Source of the DNA: an uncultured Hyphomonas sp.
GTDB taxonomy: Bacteria > Pseudomonadota > Alphaproteobacteria > Caulobacterales > Hyphomonadaceae
Direction: 5' to 3'
Length of the DNA: 64,000 nt
Assembly (NCBI RefSeq): GCF_963678195.1
Contig: NZ_OY782759.1
Coordinates: 2,852,001 to 2,916,000, forward strand
Notes under the pieces: generated by a model
The model's database searches: none
Seen by the model: only the letters and a program-made list of their open reading frames with translations
Told to the model about the DNA's origin: nothing
Program-made: the position numbers and the translations under genes
Shown: positions 1-8,534 of the stretch, in pieces
Layout: every line of letters begins with the position of its first letter
Numbering within the stretch: the first letter of the stretch is position 1

Positions 1-430
1 GGCCGGAAAGCGGCCGGTTCAGAACAAACTCGCCCTCGGAACGGTGAAGGCCCCGGATATCCTGATAAACGCGGATATACCCGTCTTCCGCAAACTCGAT
101 GTCCATCGCAGGCAGGATGTCCACAATCCGCTGGCTGGGAAGGCGGTGGACGTCGCCATAGGCATCATAGGGCGTACGGGACAGGAGAATGGGGCCGTTC
201 TTCGTGCCCTTCTTCATCACGATCACCGTGTAAAGCTTCGTCCCGTCGCGCATCGGCACCATCACTTCCCGGCGGATGAAGTCTGCCGACGGCAGGACCG
301 GGTCGTAGCTTTCAATGACGTCGGGCGTCATCGGTGTGACCGGCGCTGCGTCCTGTGCTGACGCGGACAAGCCTCCAAGAAGCAGGCCCGCCGCTAATAG
401 CAGAGCCGGGGATGAACGAAGCAATTTCAT
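1..430 (-). CDS. CocE/NonD family hydrolase, N-terminal part (runs off left edge)
   Basis: Only about the first 143 residues are visible; the gene reads leftward out of the window. It starts at the ATG ending at 430 and opens with a Sec signal peptide (MKLLRSSPALLLAAGLLLGG, then a likely cut after ASA-Q), so the product is probably periplasmic or secreted. The stretch REVMVPMRDGTKLYT, then LLSRTPYDAYG and YIRVYQDIRG, is the characteristic beginning of the X-Pro dipeptidyl-peptidase S15 / CocE-NonD family of serine hydrolases (cocaine esterase, alpha-amino-acid ester hydrolase, glutaryl acylase). The catalytic Ser, Asp and His lie beyond the edge, so the substrate cannot be judged. It is divergent from the next gene. 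Confidence 0.85.
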   Translation of the reverse strand, partial: MKLLRSSPALLLAAGLLLGGLSASAQDAAPVTPMTPDVIESYDPVLPSADFIRREVMVPMRDGTKLYTVIVMKKGTKNGPILLSRTPYDAYGDVHRLPSQRIVDILPAMDIEFAEDGYIRVYQDIRGLHRSEGEFVLNRPLSG

Positions 431-660
431 GAGCGGGAGTCCCTGTTGTGGGTCGGACGGGATGGTCTCACCCGATCGGACCGGCCCAACCGTAAAGTAG
501 AACGCACCAGGTGGCGCAGACTCCCTATAAGACCCCACGGGGACAGCGGGCAAGGCGGCGAATTAGCCCGGCATGGGTGACGCCGGGGCACAATTTACGC
601 CGCGCGCGATCCCGCTACCATGTGCCGTGAGACCAGCCATGGCGGACCGGAGCGAGCAGG

Positions 661-1341
661 ATGTCGGAACAGGAAGACGCACTTCAGGCGACCTATTTTG
701 TCGATAGCGACAATGCGGCGATCATCGCGAAAGCCCGCGCGCTCGCCGATGGGGCGACGGATGATGTGCAGATTGCCGAGCACCTGTTCTACGCCGTCCG
801 GGACGGTTTCCGCTATGACCCGTACAATCTCGCGACAGAGCGTGAGGCGTTCAGGGCGAGCAACATTCTCAGCGAAACCGCCACCTGGTGTGTGCCGAAA
901 TCAATTGTCCTGACGGCGCTGGCGCGCGCCTCAGGCATTCCGGCACGTCTCGGCTTTGCCGATGTGCGCAATCACCTGACCAGCGAGAAGCTGACCGAGA
1001 CGATGGGCACCGACCTCTTCGCCTGGCACGGCTATAGCGAGCTGTGGCTGAATGGCCGCTGGGTGAAGCTGTCGACCGCTTTCAACAAGGAACTCTGCGA
1101 CCGGTTCGGTGTAAAAGCGCTGGAATTCGACCCCGTCGAAGGCGCGCTGATGCATCCCTTCGACCAGTCCGGCCGGCGGCATATGGAATATGTGCGCGAG
1201 CGGGGCAGCTATCTGGACCTTCCGATGTCGGACATGTTCAGAACATTTGCCGAGGTCTATCCCGGCTGGATCATCGGCCCGGACGGCGAAGCCACCCGGG
1301 CAGAAATCAGCCCGACATCGAAGGACGAGCGGTTCCACTAA
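661..1341 (+). CDS. transglutaminase-like domain protein
   Basis: 226 residues with no signal peptide. The transglutaminase-like core is visible: the catalytic Cys is in TATWCVPKSIVLTALARA (Cys77) and the His in FAWHGYSELWLNGRWVKLS (His123), followed by TAFN, which may carry the third triad residue. The family contains cysteine peptidases and amidases of protein or peptide substrates; the substrate here is unknown. The C-terminal region (PMSDMFRTFAEVYPGWI) resembles other bacterial transglutaminase-like proteins annotated next to CoA metabolism genes, but that association is only inference. The start at 661 has a weak GCAGG just upstream. It converges on the acyl-CoA dehydrogenase at 1378-2625. 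Confidence 0.8.
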   Translation: MSEQEDALQATYFVDSDNAAIIAKARALADGATDDVQIAEHLFYAVRDGFRYDPYNLATEREAFRASNILSETATWCVPKSIVLTALARASGIPARLGFADVRNHLTSEKLTETMGTDLFAWHGYSELWLNGRWVKLSTAFNKELCDRFGVKALEFDPVEGALMHPFDQSGRRHMEYVRERGSYLDLPMSDMFRTFAEVYPGWIIGPDGEATRAEISPTSKDERFH

Positions 1342-1377
1342 GGCCCCGCCCGCCTCCAATGCCGGAAATTTCAGGCC

Positions 1378-2625
1378 TTACCAGAGGCCATGCTTCTGCA
1401 CTTCGGCGCGGCCGACCACCATGTGGTGTACTTCGTCCGGCCCGTCGGCATAGCGGAGGTGGCGCATGTCGGCATACATGCCGGCCAGCGGGAACCATTG
1501 CGACATGCCCGCCGCGCCGTGCATCTGCATCGCCTGGTCGATGATCACACAGACCTTCTCCGGCACCATCGCTTTCACTGCGCTAACATAGACCCGCGCT
1601 TCCTTGTTGCCGAGCACGTCCATGGCCTTGGCCGCCTGCAACACGGCAAGCCGCATGGCGTTGATCTCGATCCGCGCGCGGGAGATCACTTCGAGGTTCT
1701 TGCCCAGCTTGGCGATCGGCTTGCCAAACGCTTCGCGCGTGCCGGCGCGCTTGATCATCAGCTCCAGCGCGATCTCGGCCTTGCCGATGGAGCGCATGCA
1801 GTGGTGGATACGGCCCGGCCCAAGGCGCACCTGCGAAATCTCGAAGCCGCGCCCGACGCCGAGCAGCACATTGTCCTTCGGCACACGAACATTATCGAAC
1901 CGCAGATGCATGTGGCCGCGCGGCGCATGATCTTCGCCCATCACTTCCATGCCGCCGAGGATTTCCACGCCGGGCGTGTCCATCGGCACGAGGATCTGCG
2001 ACTGCTGTTTCGAGGCTTCCGCGTTCGGGTCCGTCTTGACCATGACGATCATGATCTTGCAGCGCGGATCGCCTGCGCCGGAGATGTAGAATTTCTCGCC
2101 ATTGATGACCCATTCATCCCCGTCCAGCACGGCGGTGGTGGAGATGTTCTTCGCGTCCGATGAGGCGACATTCGGCTCGGTCATCGCATAGGCGGAGCGG
2201 ATCTCGCCTCTCAGCAGCGGCTCCAGCCATTTTTCCTTCTGCGCCGGCGTACCGACCCGTTCCAGCACTTCCATATTGCCCGTGTCCGGCGCCGAACAGT
2301 TCAGCGTTTCCGAGCCCTGCGGATACTTGCCGAGCTCCGCGGCGATATAGGCATAGTCGAGATTGCTGAGGCCCTCGCCCGTCTCGGCATCCGGCAGGAA
2401 GAAGTTCCACAGCCCCGCCTCGCGCGCCTTGGCCTTGGCCGCCTCCAGCAGCTCCAGCTGGCGCGGATGCCAGGTCCAGCGGTCTTCCTTCTCCTTGTTC
2501 AGCGCCTCGAACTCTTCTTGCCAGGGCGCGACATTCTCTTCGAGGTGCTTCTTCACCCGCTCGAAAAGCGGTTTCGCCTTTTCCGACATGGTCAGGTCGA
2601 AAAGCTCGGTATTCAGCTCGGTCAT
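1378..2625 (-). CDS. acyl-CoA dehydrogenase
   Basis: 415 residues, full length for the family. FAD enzyme that introduces the alpha,beta double bond into acyl-CoA in beta-oxidation and passes electrons to ETF. Visible family marks are the FAD/acyl binding stretch YAMTEPNVASSDAKNI, the signature KFYISGAGDPRCKIMIVMVKTDP, GRGFEISQVRLGPGRIHHCMR in the helical domain, and the C-terminal QMHGAAGMSQWFPLAGMYADMRHLRYADGPDEVHHM. The C-terminal DGPDEVHHMVVGRAE is typical of ACAD10/11-like and FadE-type dehydrogenases. The chain-length preference cannot be read from sequence. It stands alone, with a repeat element directly upstream (2641-2720). Confidence 0.93.
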   Translation of the reverse strand: MTELNTELFDLTMSEKAKPLFERVKKHLEENVAPWQEEFEALNKEKEDRWTWHPRQLELLEAAKAKAREAGLWNFFLPDAETGEGLSNLDYAYIAAELGKYPQGSETLNCSAPDTGNMEVLERVGTPAQKEKWLEPLLRGEIRSAYAMTEPNVASSDAKNISTTAVLDGDEWVINGEKFYISGAGDPRCKIMIVMVKTDPNAEASKQQSQILVPMDTPGVEILGGMEVMGEDHAPRGHMHLRFDNVRVPKDNVLLGVGRGFEISQVRLGPGRIHHCMRSIGKAEIALELMIKRAGTREAFGKPIAKLGKNLEVISRARIEINAMRLAVLQAAKAMDVLGNKEARVYVSAVKAMVPEKVCVIIDQAMQMHGAAGMSQWFPLAGMYADMRHLRYADGPDEVHHMVVGRAEVQKHGLW

Positions 2626-2640
2626 GGCCCGTTTCCTCTA

Positions 2641-2720
2641 TTGCCTCTGATCTCTGAAACCACTCTGCGCGGCTTCATGGCAGCAGGCAACGGAACAGGA
2701 AGTCTCACCTCGCGGCAGGT
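2641..2720. repeat. 80-bp intergenic repeat, copy A
   Basis: Nearly identical (about 5 mismatches in 80) to 3216-3295 and in the same orientation. It opens with TTGCCT and carries AGGCAA about 50 bp in, so a short inverted repeat can form. The core TCTCTGAAACCACTCTGCGC is identical in both copies. It starts 15 bp upstream of the acyl-CoA dehydrogenase start. I do not recognise the family; it resembles a small dispersed intergenic element. Confidence 0.85.
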
Positions 2721-2812
2721 GGCTGGGCGAGCCGTAAGGAGGGTTCAGGCAACGCCGACACCCACCATCCGGATTCGAAGCTTGTGAGACATGATCCGCA
2801 AGCTTCGCCCGA

Positions 2813-3064
2813 TCAGGCAAGAAACCTCGCCACCAGCCAGAACAGCCACATGGCCGCGGCGCTTATCACGGCACCGACGAACGCCCCAATAACCTTTATC
2901 AAAAGGCTGGCATCCGCAACGCTCAGCATTTTCCAGGCGAGCCACGCACCGAACACGGCGGCGACCGAGATGAATGCAATTTCAATGATCCGGTCGATCT
3001 GTCGATCGACCTTGAGAATCTGGCTGAAAACTCTTTCGAGATCCATTGTTTCACCCGTAGCCAT
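2813..3064 (-). CDS. small membrane protein, unknown function
   Basis: 83 residues. A charged N-terminal third (MDLERVFSQILKVDRQIDRI) is followed by two hydrophobic segments, about residues 27-46 (IEIAFISVAAVFGAWLAWKM) and 57-82 (IKVIGAFVGAVISAAAMWLFWLVARF), so it is probably a two-span inner-membrane protein. No homology to a named family is recognised. The first ATG (3064) or the ATG giving MDLERV could be the start; neither has a strong ribosome site. It lies alone between the two 80-bp repeat copies, which may mean it arrived with or was duplicated around them. Confidence 0.6.
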   Translation of the reverse strand: MATGETMDLERVFSQILKVDRQIDRIIEIAFISVAAVFGAWLAWKMLSVADASLLIKVIGAFVGAVISAAAMWLFWLVARFLA

Positions 3065-3465
3065 TCCGCCCTTGTCATAGCTTACAGGTTTCGGAGTAGA
3101 CCAAGTCTTAATTTCGGCTTGTCCGTTTCGAGCAATTGCTCAACCAAACGGCCTGATCAATTTCCATGAAAGAAGTCCGACGGGTATCACTCCGCTCAAC
3201 CCACCCTAATTGCCGTTGCCTTTGATCTCTGAAACCACTCTGCGCGGCTTCAGGTCAGCAGGCAACGGAACGGGAAGTCTCACCTCGCGGCAGGCGAGTG
3301 AACGTGTCATGATATTTAAGGGGCCGGATACACGATCGCACCGACCGAAAGATGCCCGTCAATCAAAGAAGACAATCCTTAACAATTTCAAATTGACAAA
3401 ACGCCCATCTTCCTTTAACTCCGTGCACGATCATAGTACCGAACAGCTCTCGAATGGAGCGAACT
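3065..3465. other. intergenic region with repeat copy B and a candidate upstream region
   Basis: About 400 bp without a gene. It contains the second 80-bp repeat (3216-3295). The part after 3300 is clearly richer in A and T than the rest of the window and leads into the secreted protein gene. No clear sigma-70 promoter, tRNA or terminator was identified. Confidence 0.6.
3216..3295. repeat. 80-bp intergenic repeat, copy B
   Basis: Second copy of the element at 2641-2720, same orientation, 575 bp downstream. Here the ends GTTGCCT and AGGCAAC form a 7-bp inverted repeat around the conserved core, so a hairpin with a long loop is possible. The flanks outside the 80 bp differ between copies. Confidence 0.85.
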
Positions 3466-4731
3466 ATGCGGCTGTGCTTAATTGCAGTTTTAGCGAGTGT
3501 TCTTTCACTTATCCTCAGTCCCCGAGCTTTTTCTCAGGGTGAATCCGTAACTGTTGGGATGATTATAGAGCAATCCCGAGCAACGCTCACCTCTATCATA
3601 GAAGAAGCAGAACAATCGGGAGATTTTTTGCTTTCCCGAACCGGGCAAGAATCGCTCCTTCTGCTTGACGCATTTGAAGATAAGAACAGTGCGTTGCTAG
3701 ATACAGCTTTCGACAAAGTAAAAGGCGAGAGGAGACAGTTTCTTGTTGGAGCACAGCATACTGTTGATATGCTTGATAAGGGGCGGATTGATACATTAGC
3801 TCGATCTGAGAGCATGGTTGATCAGCTTTATCAGCTTGGACAGGACATTACTTTTAGGAACTATCCCGTAGTGTTCCGCTACAGGGGAACTGTAGTCTCC
3901 CCCATTGTTGACACCGACTATATCAGAGTACGCATTAAAGGAGCCAATTTACACGTCGGTCAGCCCTATCTATCCATTGCCGATGACCACTATCCAGCCA
4001 AAAGGATAAGCACCCAAGAACTCTTGATAGAAATACCGCGCGAGAAACTTCCAAAACCACAGCACCTCATCACCTCGTTTGATGGCGAGTTAATATTATT
4101 CCGAAAGACGGGCGGCTTTTTGGGGTTGTTTAAAAAAATGAGCGAAGTCCACTATCAATTGAATTTCTTGACGTTACCGGAAGAGATAGGGAAGGCCGCT
4201 GTAACGTACAGACTCCTTGAAACTGAAACCATGCAGAACACCTTATCGGGCGAATGGTCTCATCACGGAAGAAATGGCTGCGAATCCAACGCAATGACAC
4301 CATCGGCCCCTGACCGACGTTTCGACCTAAAGAAATCAAGGATTTGGAGGCACTCAGGAAACTCAAGAGGTCATGGGGATAACATCGTCATTCGTACTAC
4401 AGGCGCCTCAATGAAGATCTGCGTTTCACGGCGCCTCGAAGATAGGGACGATGGATTTGCCCATTACAAATATGAGCTTGTAGAGACATGGGATGTTCCC
4501 AAGTCTTCGGTCATGGAGTCAACCGACACTATCTCGTGGGATAAGGACCTAAGCTTGCCGCTAGGGTCAGAGGTCGAAGAAGTGATCGTGACAGTATACA
4601 CTTTTTGGGGCGGAGAGTTGGCTTTTACCCCCTCAAGCTCCCCTGCAAACAAGTATTTCACCGTAACTTTTGATGATCAGAATATCCTAATTATTAGACC
4701 TAGAATCCCCAATTTTATATCTGAACTTTAG
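3466..4731 (+). CDS. secreted protein of unknown function, AT-richer than its surroundings
   Basis: About 421 residues. The start at 3466 is preferred over the in-frame ATG at 3454 because GGAGCG lies 5-6 bases before it and it begins a clean Sec signal peptide (MRLCLIAVLASVLSLILSPRAFS-QG). The mature part has a helical N-terminal half (about 30-120) with repeated SRTGQESLLLLDAFEDKN-like charged helices, then beta-rich sequence (YPVVFRYRGTVVSPIVDTDYIRVRIKGANL). It belongs to no family I recognise. Base composition is about 45 percent GC in a line I counted, against about 60 percent in neighbouring genes, and codons such as TTA, ATA and AGA are frequent. Probably horizontally acquired. It lies alone, between the repeat pair and the transferase cluster. 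Confidence 0.75.
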   Translation: MRLCLIAVLASVLSLILSPRAFSQGESVTVGMIIEQSRATLTSIIEEAEQSGDFLLSRTGQESLLLLDAFEDKNSALLDTAFDKVKGERRQFLVGAQHTVDMLDKGRIDTLARSESMVDQLYQLGQDITFRNYPVVFRYRGTVVSPIVDTDYIRVRIKGANLHVGQPYLSIADDHYPAKRISTQELLIEIPREKLPKPQHLITSFDGELILFRKTGGFLGLFKKMSEVHYQLNFLTLPEEIGKAAVTYRLLETETMQNTLSGEWSHHGRNGCESNAMTPSAPDRRFDLKKSRIWRHSGNSRGHGDNIVIRTTGASMKICVSRRLEDRDDGFAHYKYELVETWDVPKSSVMESTDTISWDKDLSLPLGSEVEEVIVTVYTFWGGELAFTPSSSPANKYFTVTFDDQNILIIRPRIPNFISEL

Positions 4732-4799
4732 GCGTCAGATAGACATTAGCGAATGTTCTACTCGGTCTTTTGGCACTTTTGACCGATATCCAACGTATC

Positions 4800-5819
4800 C
4801 TAAAGTCCCTCCGCCGCGAGCTTGCGGCCCAGCGTGAGGCGCTGGAGGAACCACAGCCCACTCCCCACAATCATCAGCCCAAAGAACGCAAACACCGCCA
4901 ACCCATCCGGTACGTTCATCGCGGCGAGCGCGCAGGCCCAGCTGAAGACCCACCAGAGCACGGCGACGGGGATGTGTTTCCAGCCGCTGCGCAGGAACAG
5001 CTGATAGGCATGGTCACGGTGGGCCGTCATGACCGACTGGCCGTTCTTCGCGCGCCACACCACGGTCAGCACCACATCCACCAGGAATGGCAGGAACAGG
5101 ATCGCGGCGGTCCAGATAGTCGAGACGACACCGACGATGATGCCGACCCCGCCAAAGAAGGCGCCGATGCCAAAGGCGCCGGAATCCCCCGCATAGAGCT
5201 TGCCCGGCAAGTTCCACGCAAGAAAGCCCAGAATGGCGAGCGCGCCGGTGATGCAGAGAAAGGCAAGGTCTGGCGCGGGGCCGACCCAGTCGTCTGACGG
5301 CTGCACCTGCCCCAATATGCCCGCCGCGCCGAGCAGCATGATGGCGGACGAGCCCATGGCGAGGCCGTTGGACCCGTCCATGAAGTTCACGCCATTCATG
5401 GTGACCATCAGCCAGAAAGCGACACCTGCCATGACCAGCGGCAAAGGCAGGCTGGCAAGGCGCAGGCCAGGGTCGAGCACCGCAAAGGTGATCGCCAGCG
5501 TGCCGGTGAGGACGAGTTTCAGCCAGGCATTCATGCCCCATTTGTCGTCCACAAAGCCGATGGCGCCCGCCGAGAGGGCCAGCGCCAGCACGGTCTGCGT
5601 GCCATTGCGTGTCCAGTATTGGGAGATCAGCCCCGCCTCCCCGGCCAGCCAGGCCGAGAGGCCCAGCGTGATGAGGATCGCCACGCCGCCGGAACTCGGT
5701 ACCGGCGCAGCCTGGGTCTTGCGCCCGCCATCGGGCGCGTCGTCAATCCGTATCAGGAACATCATGCCGCAGAGGGCCGCCGACAACAGGACCGGCCCCA
5801 TAAAGCGGATGAATGTCAT
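4800..5819 (-). CDS. MraY/WecA-family glycosyl-1-phosphate transferase
   Basis: 339 residues, multi-spanning. Enzymes of this family move a sugar-1-phosphate from a UDP-sugar to undecaprenyl phosphate, the first membrane step of peptidoglycan, O-antigen or capsule assembly. The cytoplasmic loops carry the expected motifs: GFVDDKWG (Mg-binding Asp pair), NGVNFMDGSNGLA, YAGDSGAFGIGAFFGG, and TAHRDHAYQ near the C-terminus, which corresponds to the HxH sugar loop. The motifs fit WecA/WbpL types better than MraY, but the sugar is unknown. The start at 5819 (MTFIRFMGPVLL) follows the ispE stop by 11 bp, so it is the last gene of a TPR-lipoprotein/ispE/transferase operon. Confidence 0.85.
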   Translation of the reverse strand: MTFIRFMGPVLLSAALCGMMFLIRIDDAPDGGRKTQAAPVPSSGGVAILITLGLSAWLAGEAGLISQYWTRNGTQTVLALALSAGAIGFVDDKWGMNAWLKLVLTGTLAITFAVLDPGLRLASLPLPLVMAGVAFWLMVTMNGVNFMDGSNGLAMGSSAIMLLGAAGILGQVQPSDDWVGPAPDLAFLCITGALAILGFLAWNLPGKLYAGDSGAFGIGAFFGGVGIIVGVVSTIWTAAILFLPFLVDVVLTVVWRAKNGQSVMTAHRDHAYQLFLRSGWKHIPVAVLWWVFSWACALAAMNVPDGLAVFAFFGLMIVGSGLWFLQRLTLGRKLAAEGL

Positions 5820-5830
5820 CGCTTCCCAGC

Positions 5831-6724
5831 TCAAACGGCATCTCCCAGCGAGGTTGCCCGTATCCACCAGTCCGGCCGCGCGGCGCTGAGCTGCGCTTCG
5901 GCGCGCCGGGCGGCGTCTCCGGTTTCGAACAGGGCGAAACAGGTCGCCCCCGATCCGCTCATGCGGGTGAGCTGCGCGTCTGGCAATGCCTGAAGTGTGT
6001 CCAGCACGCCGGCAATCTCCGGCACGGCGGCGATGGCCGGGGCCTGAAGGTCGTTGCGCTGTTCGCGCAGCCAGTGGACGAGGTCCCACACGCGCTCGAA
6101 GGGCGGCACGGCGCCGAACTCGCGGAAGCCCGCCCCGCCGCCTGCTTCGTCATAAGCGCGGAATATGGGCCCCGTCGGGCAGGCAAGGTTCGGATTGACC
6201 AGCAGGGCCGGCACGCGCGGCAGGCCCGCCGCCCGGCGGACACGCTCGCCCTCGCCCTGCATCAGGGCGGCGTGCCCCTGCAGCGCGACCGGGACATCGC
6301 CGCCAAGGTCCGGCGCGACCTTGCGGGCGGCGGCTGGGTCTGTGCCCCAGAGGTCGGTCAGCAGGCGCAGCGCGGCGGCCGCGTCGGCAGAGCCGCCTCC
6401 GATGCCGGCGGCGATGGGGAGGCGCTTGTCCAGCGTGAAGGCGGCGCCCTTCGTGGTGCCCGTCTCGGCCTGCAGAGCTCTCGCCGCGCGAAGCACGAGA
6501 TTGTCATGCACTGGTCCGATATAGTCCGGATTGGTCATGCCTGGTCCGGTTATAGTCATGGACAAGTCGTCGCTGATCATGACTTCGAGGCGGTCTGCGG
6601 CGGCCTCCCCGGCGAACATGACGAGCGAGTCGAGCGGGTGGCGGCCGTTCGCCTGCACCGGCCCGACATGCAGGAACAGGTTCACCTTGGCCGGGGCCAG
6701 CGCGCTGTAGCTATCTGTTTTCAT
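5831..6724 (-). CDS. ispE: 4-diphosphocytidyl-2-C-methyl-D-erythritol kinase
   Basis: 297 residues, usual length. Phosphorylates CDP-methylerythritol at the 2-OH with ATP in the non-mevalonate isoprenoid pathway (ispH of the same pathway is at 41984-42931). It is a GHMP kinase: the N-terminal LAPAKVNLFLHVG holds the catalytic Lys and Asn region, the ATP loop is PIAAGIGGGSADAAAALR, and the C-terminal LTRMSGSGATCFALF is the third GHMP motif. The gene starts 5 bp after the stop of the TPR lipoprotein, indicating cotranscription. Confidence 0.95.
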   Translation of the reverse strand: MKTDSYSALAPAKVNLFLHVGPVQANGRHPLDSLVMFAGEAAADRLEVMISDDLSMTITGPGMTNPDYIGPVHDNLVLRAARALQAETGTTKGAAFTLDKRLPIAAGIGGGSADAAAALRLLTDLWGTDPAAARKVAPDLGGDVPVALQGHAALMQGEGERVRRAAGLPRVPALLVNPNLACPTGPIFRAYDEAGGGAGFREFGAVPPFERVWDLVHWLREQRNDLQAPAIAAVPEIAGVLDTLQALPDAQLTRMSGSGATCFALFETGDAARRAEAQLSAARPDWWIRATSLGDAV

Positions 6725-6729
6725 TGGAT

Positions 6730-8484
6730 TTAAGGCCGGTGTGGCAGGGGCTGGTCGGATTCCGCCTGCACGACGGCTGGCTCATCCGGCCCCTTCAGCA
6801 GCTTCACCTCGATCTGCGCGCGCTGCTGCTCGGCCGGTTCCAGCTTCAACGACCGCTCCCACTGGTATTTCGCCTCCAGCTTCCGCCCGCTGCGCCAATA
6901 GGCGTCGCCCAGATGATCGTTCAGCGTGGGGTCTCCGGGCTCCAATTCCACTGCCTTTTCAAGGAAGTAGGTTGCAAGCTCATAACGGCCGAGACGGTAA
7001 TAGGCCCAGCCGAGACTGTCGGTGATGAAACCGGAATCGGGGTCATAGGTCAGCGCCGTCCGGATCAGGTCCAGCCCCTCCTCCAGATGAATCCCCCGGT
7101 CGACATAGGCATAGCCCAGATAGTTCATCACCAGCGGGCTGTTGGGCTGAAGCTGTAGTGCCAGCTTCAGATCTGCCTCCGCGCCTTCCCAGTCGTCCAG
7201 CGCCTCGCGGGTCGCCCCGCGTGAAAACATCAGGCGCCAATCGGTGCGGCCCTTCAAGGCATCGACCCGGATGATCTCGGACAACAACCGGTCTGCGTCC
7301 TCATACTCCGCCATCACCCGGTAGATCTCGGCCAGCTGAATCTGGAGCCCCCGGTCATGCGTCTGGTCCAGCGCCTGCCGGGCAACCTGCAGTGCCTCCT
7401 GCTCCCGGCCAAGCCGCAGCAGGGCCCAGGCGATCTGCCCGCGCGCCGGAGCGTAATAGGGCGATGTGTCAGGGATATGGGAGAGAACAGAGATGGCCTC
7501 GACCTCCCGGCCTGCCTTCTCCAGAGACTGTGCCCACAGGGTCCGGGCCTCGTGCAGGTCCGGATCAAGGGCCAGCGCGAGAACAAAATAGACTGACGCC
7601 ACATCATCGTCCGTCCGGGTGATCAGGGCCGCTGCCGGGATGTAAACGGCCAGCGCCGCGCCCTGCCGGGGGCTGAGGCGCGGCACATCAATGTCCCTGC
7701 CCGCCTGGATCTCCCGGCGCAGCGTCTCGAGCGGCGCGTTCTCGCCCACTTCATCCTGGAATGTTTTCAACAATTGCAGCGCGCGCGCCCTGTCACCATT
7801 CGCAGCCAGCAACCGCGCATGCGCGTCGAGGCCGATGGCAAGACGGGCGCCGGAATTCCAGAGCGTCTCGAATGTCTCCAGCGCTTCGGCATCGCTCTGC
7901 GCCGCCAGCTGGATCAGGCCCATCATGTAAAGGGTTGCACTATCGAGGCGCGGGTCACCGGTCAGCGTCTGCTGCAGGTAAGCCTCAGCCGCTTCAGGCC
8001 CATCATGTTCCAGCATCCGCCAGGCCGAAATGCCACGCGCGACTGTGCGGTTGAAGGGACCAAAGCCATCTTCTGTGAGGTATGCGGCGGAGACGGAATC
8101 CTTGCCTTCGGTCATCGCCTCGATGCCCAGGGTCAGGCGGACCAGCGTGCCGAAATTGCCGGCGCCATGGGCCTTCCCGGCCAGTTTCACGGCCTGCTCG
8201 TAGTTCCCTGACACAAGCGCCGAGAAGACGGCACGCTCTGCGATACCCGTCGATTCCGGCGCCGTATCGATCGAGGCGGCATACCGGCTAGCAGCCTCCC
8301 GCGGATCATTCGTCATCGCGGCGTAGCGCGCGACCAGATAGTCCCCGAGCGCCTCAGCATCTTTCGGCGGTGCATAAGCGGAATCGATGGAAAACCCATG
8401 AGACCCGAAGCCGGGATAGGACGCGCAAGCCGCGCAGCTCAGCGACAGTAGGAATGCGGAAACGGCCCCGGTTCGTCTCATCAT
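6730..8484 (-). CDS. TPR-repeat lipoprotein
   Basis: 584 residues. The N-terminus has a lipoprotein signal (SAFLLSLSCAACASYPG), so the protein is probably anchored in a membrane and faces the periplasm. The rest is alpha-helical TPR; the clearest repeats are near the C-terminus (NYLGYAYVDRGIHLEEGLDL, DSLGWAYYRLGRYELATYFL, DHLGDAYWRSGRKLEAKYQW). TPR lipoproteins of this length are common immediately upstream of ispE in alphaproteobacteria. A scaffold role is the usual assumption; no catalytic motif is seen. First gene of the leftward operon with ispE and the transferase. Confidence 0.85.
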   Translation of the reverse strand: MMRRTGAVSAFLLSLSCAACASYPGFGSHGFSIDSAYAPPKDAEALGDYLVARYAAMTNDPREAASRYAASIDTAPESTGIAERAVFSALVSGNYEQAVKLAGKAHGAGNFGTLVRLTLGIEAMTEGKDSVSAAYLTEDGFGPFNRTVARGISAWRMLEHDGPEAAEAYLQQTLTGDPRLDSATLYMMGLIQLAAQSDAEALETFETLWNSGARLAIGLDAHARLLAANGDRARALQLLKTFQDEVGENAPLETLRREIQAGRDIDVPRLSPRQGAALAVYIPAAALITRTDDDVASVYFVLALALDPDLHEARTLWAQSLEKAGREVEAISVLSHIPDTSPYYAPARGQIAWALLRLGREQEALQVARQALDQTHDRGLQIQLAEIYRVMAEYEDADRLLSEIIRVDALKGRTDWRLMFSRGATREALDDWEGAEADLKLALQLQPNSPLVMNYLGYAYVDRGIHLEEGLDLIRTALTYDPDSGFITDSLGWAYYRLGRYELATYFLEKAVELEPGDPTLNDHLGDAYWRSGRKLEAKYQWERSLKLEPAEQQRAQIEVKLLKGPDEPAVVQAESDQPLPHRP

Positions 8485-8534
8485 GAAAGTGTCTCAGTTC
8501 ATTCCCGGCCCGGCAAGCGAATTTCCCCGAAACA

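Noticed and set aside
2638-2820. Short minus-strand frame over repeat copy A
   Set aside because: Consists of repeat sequence and has no ribosome site.
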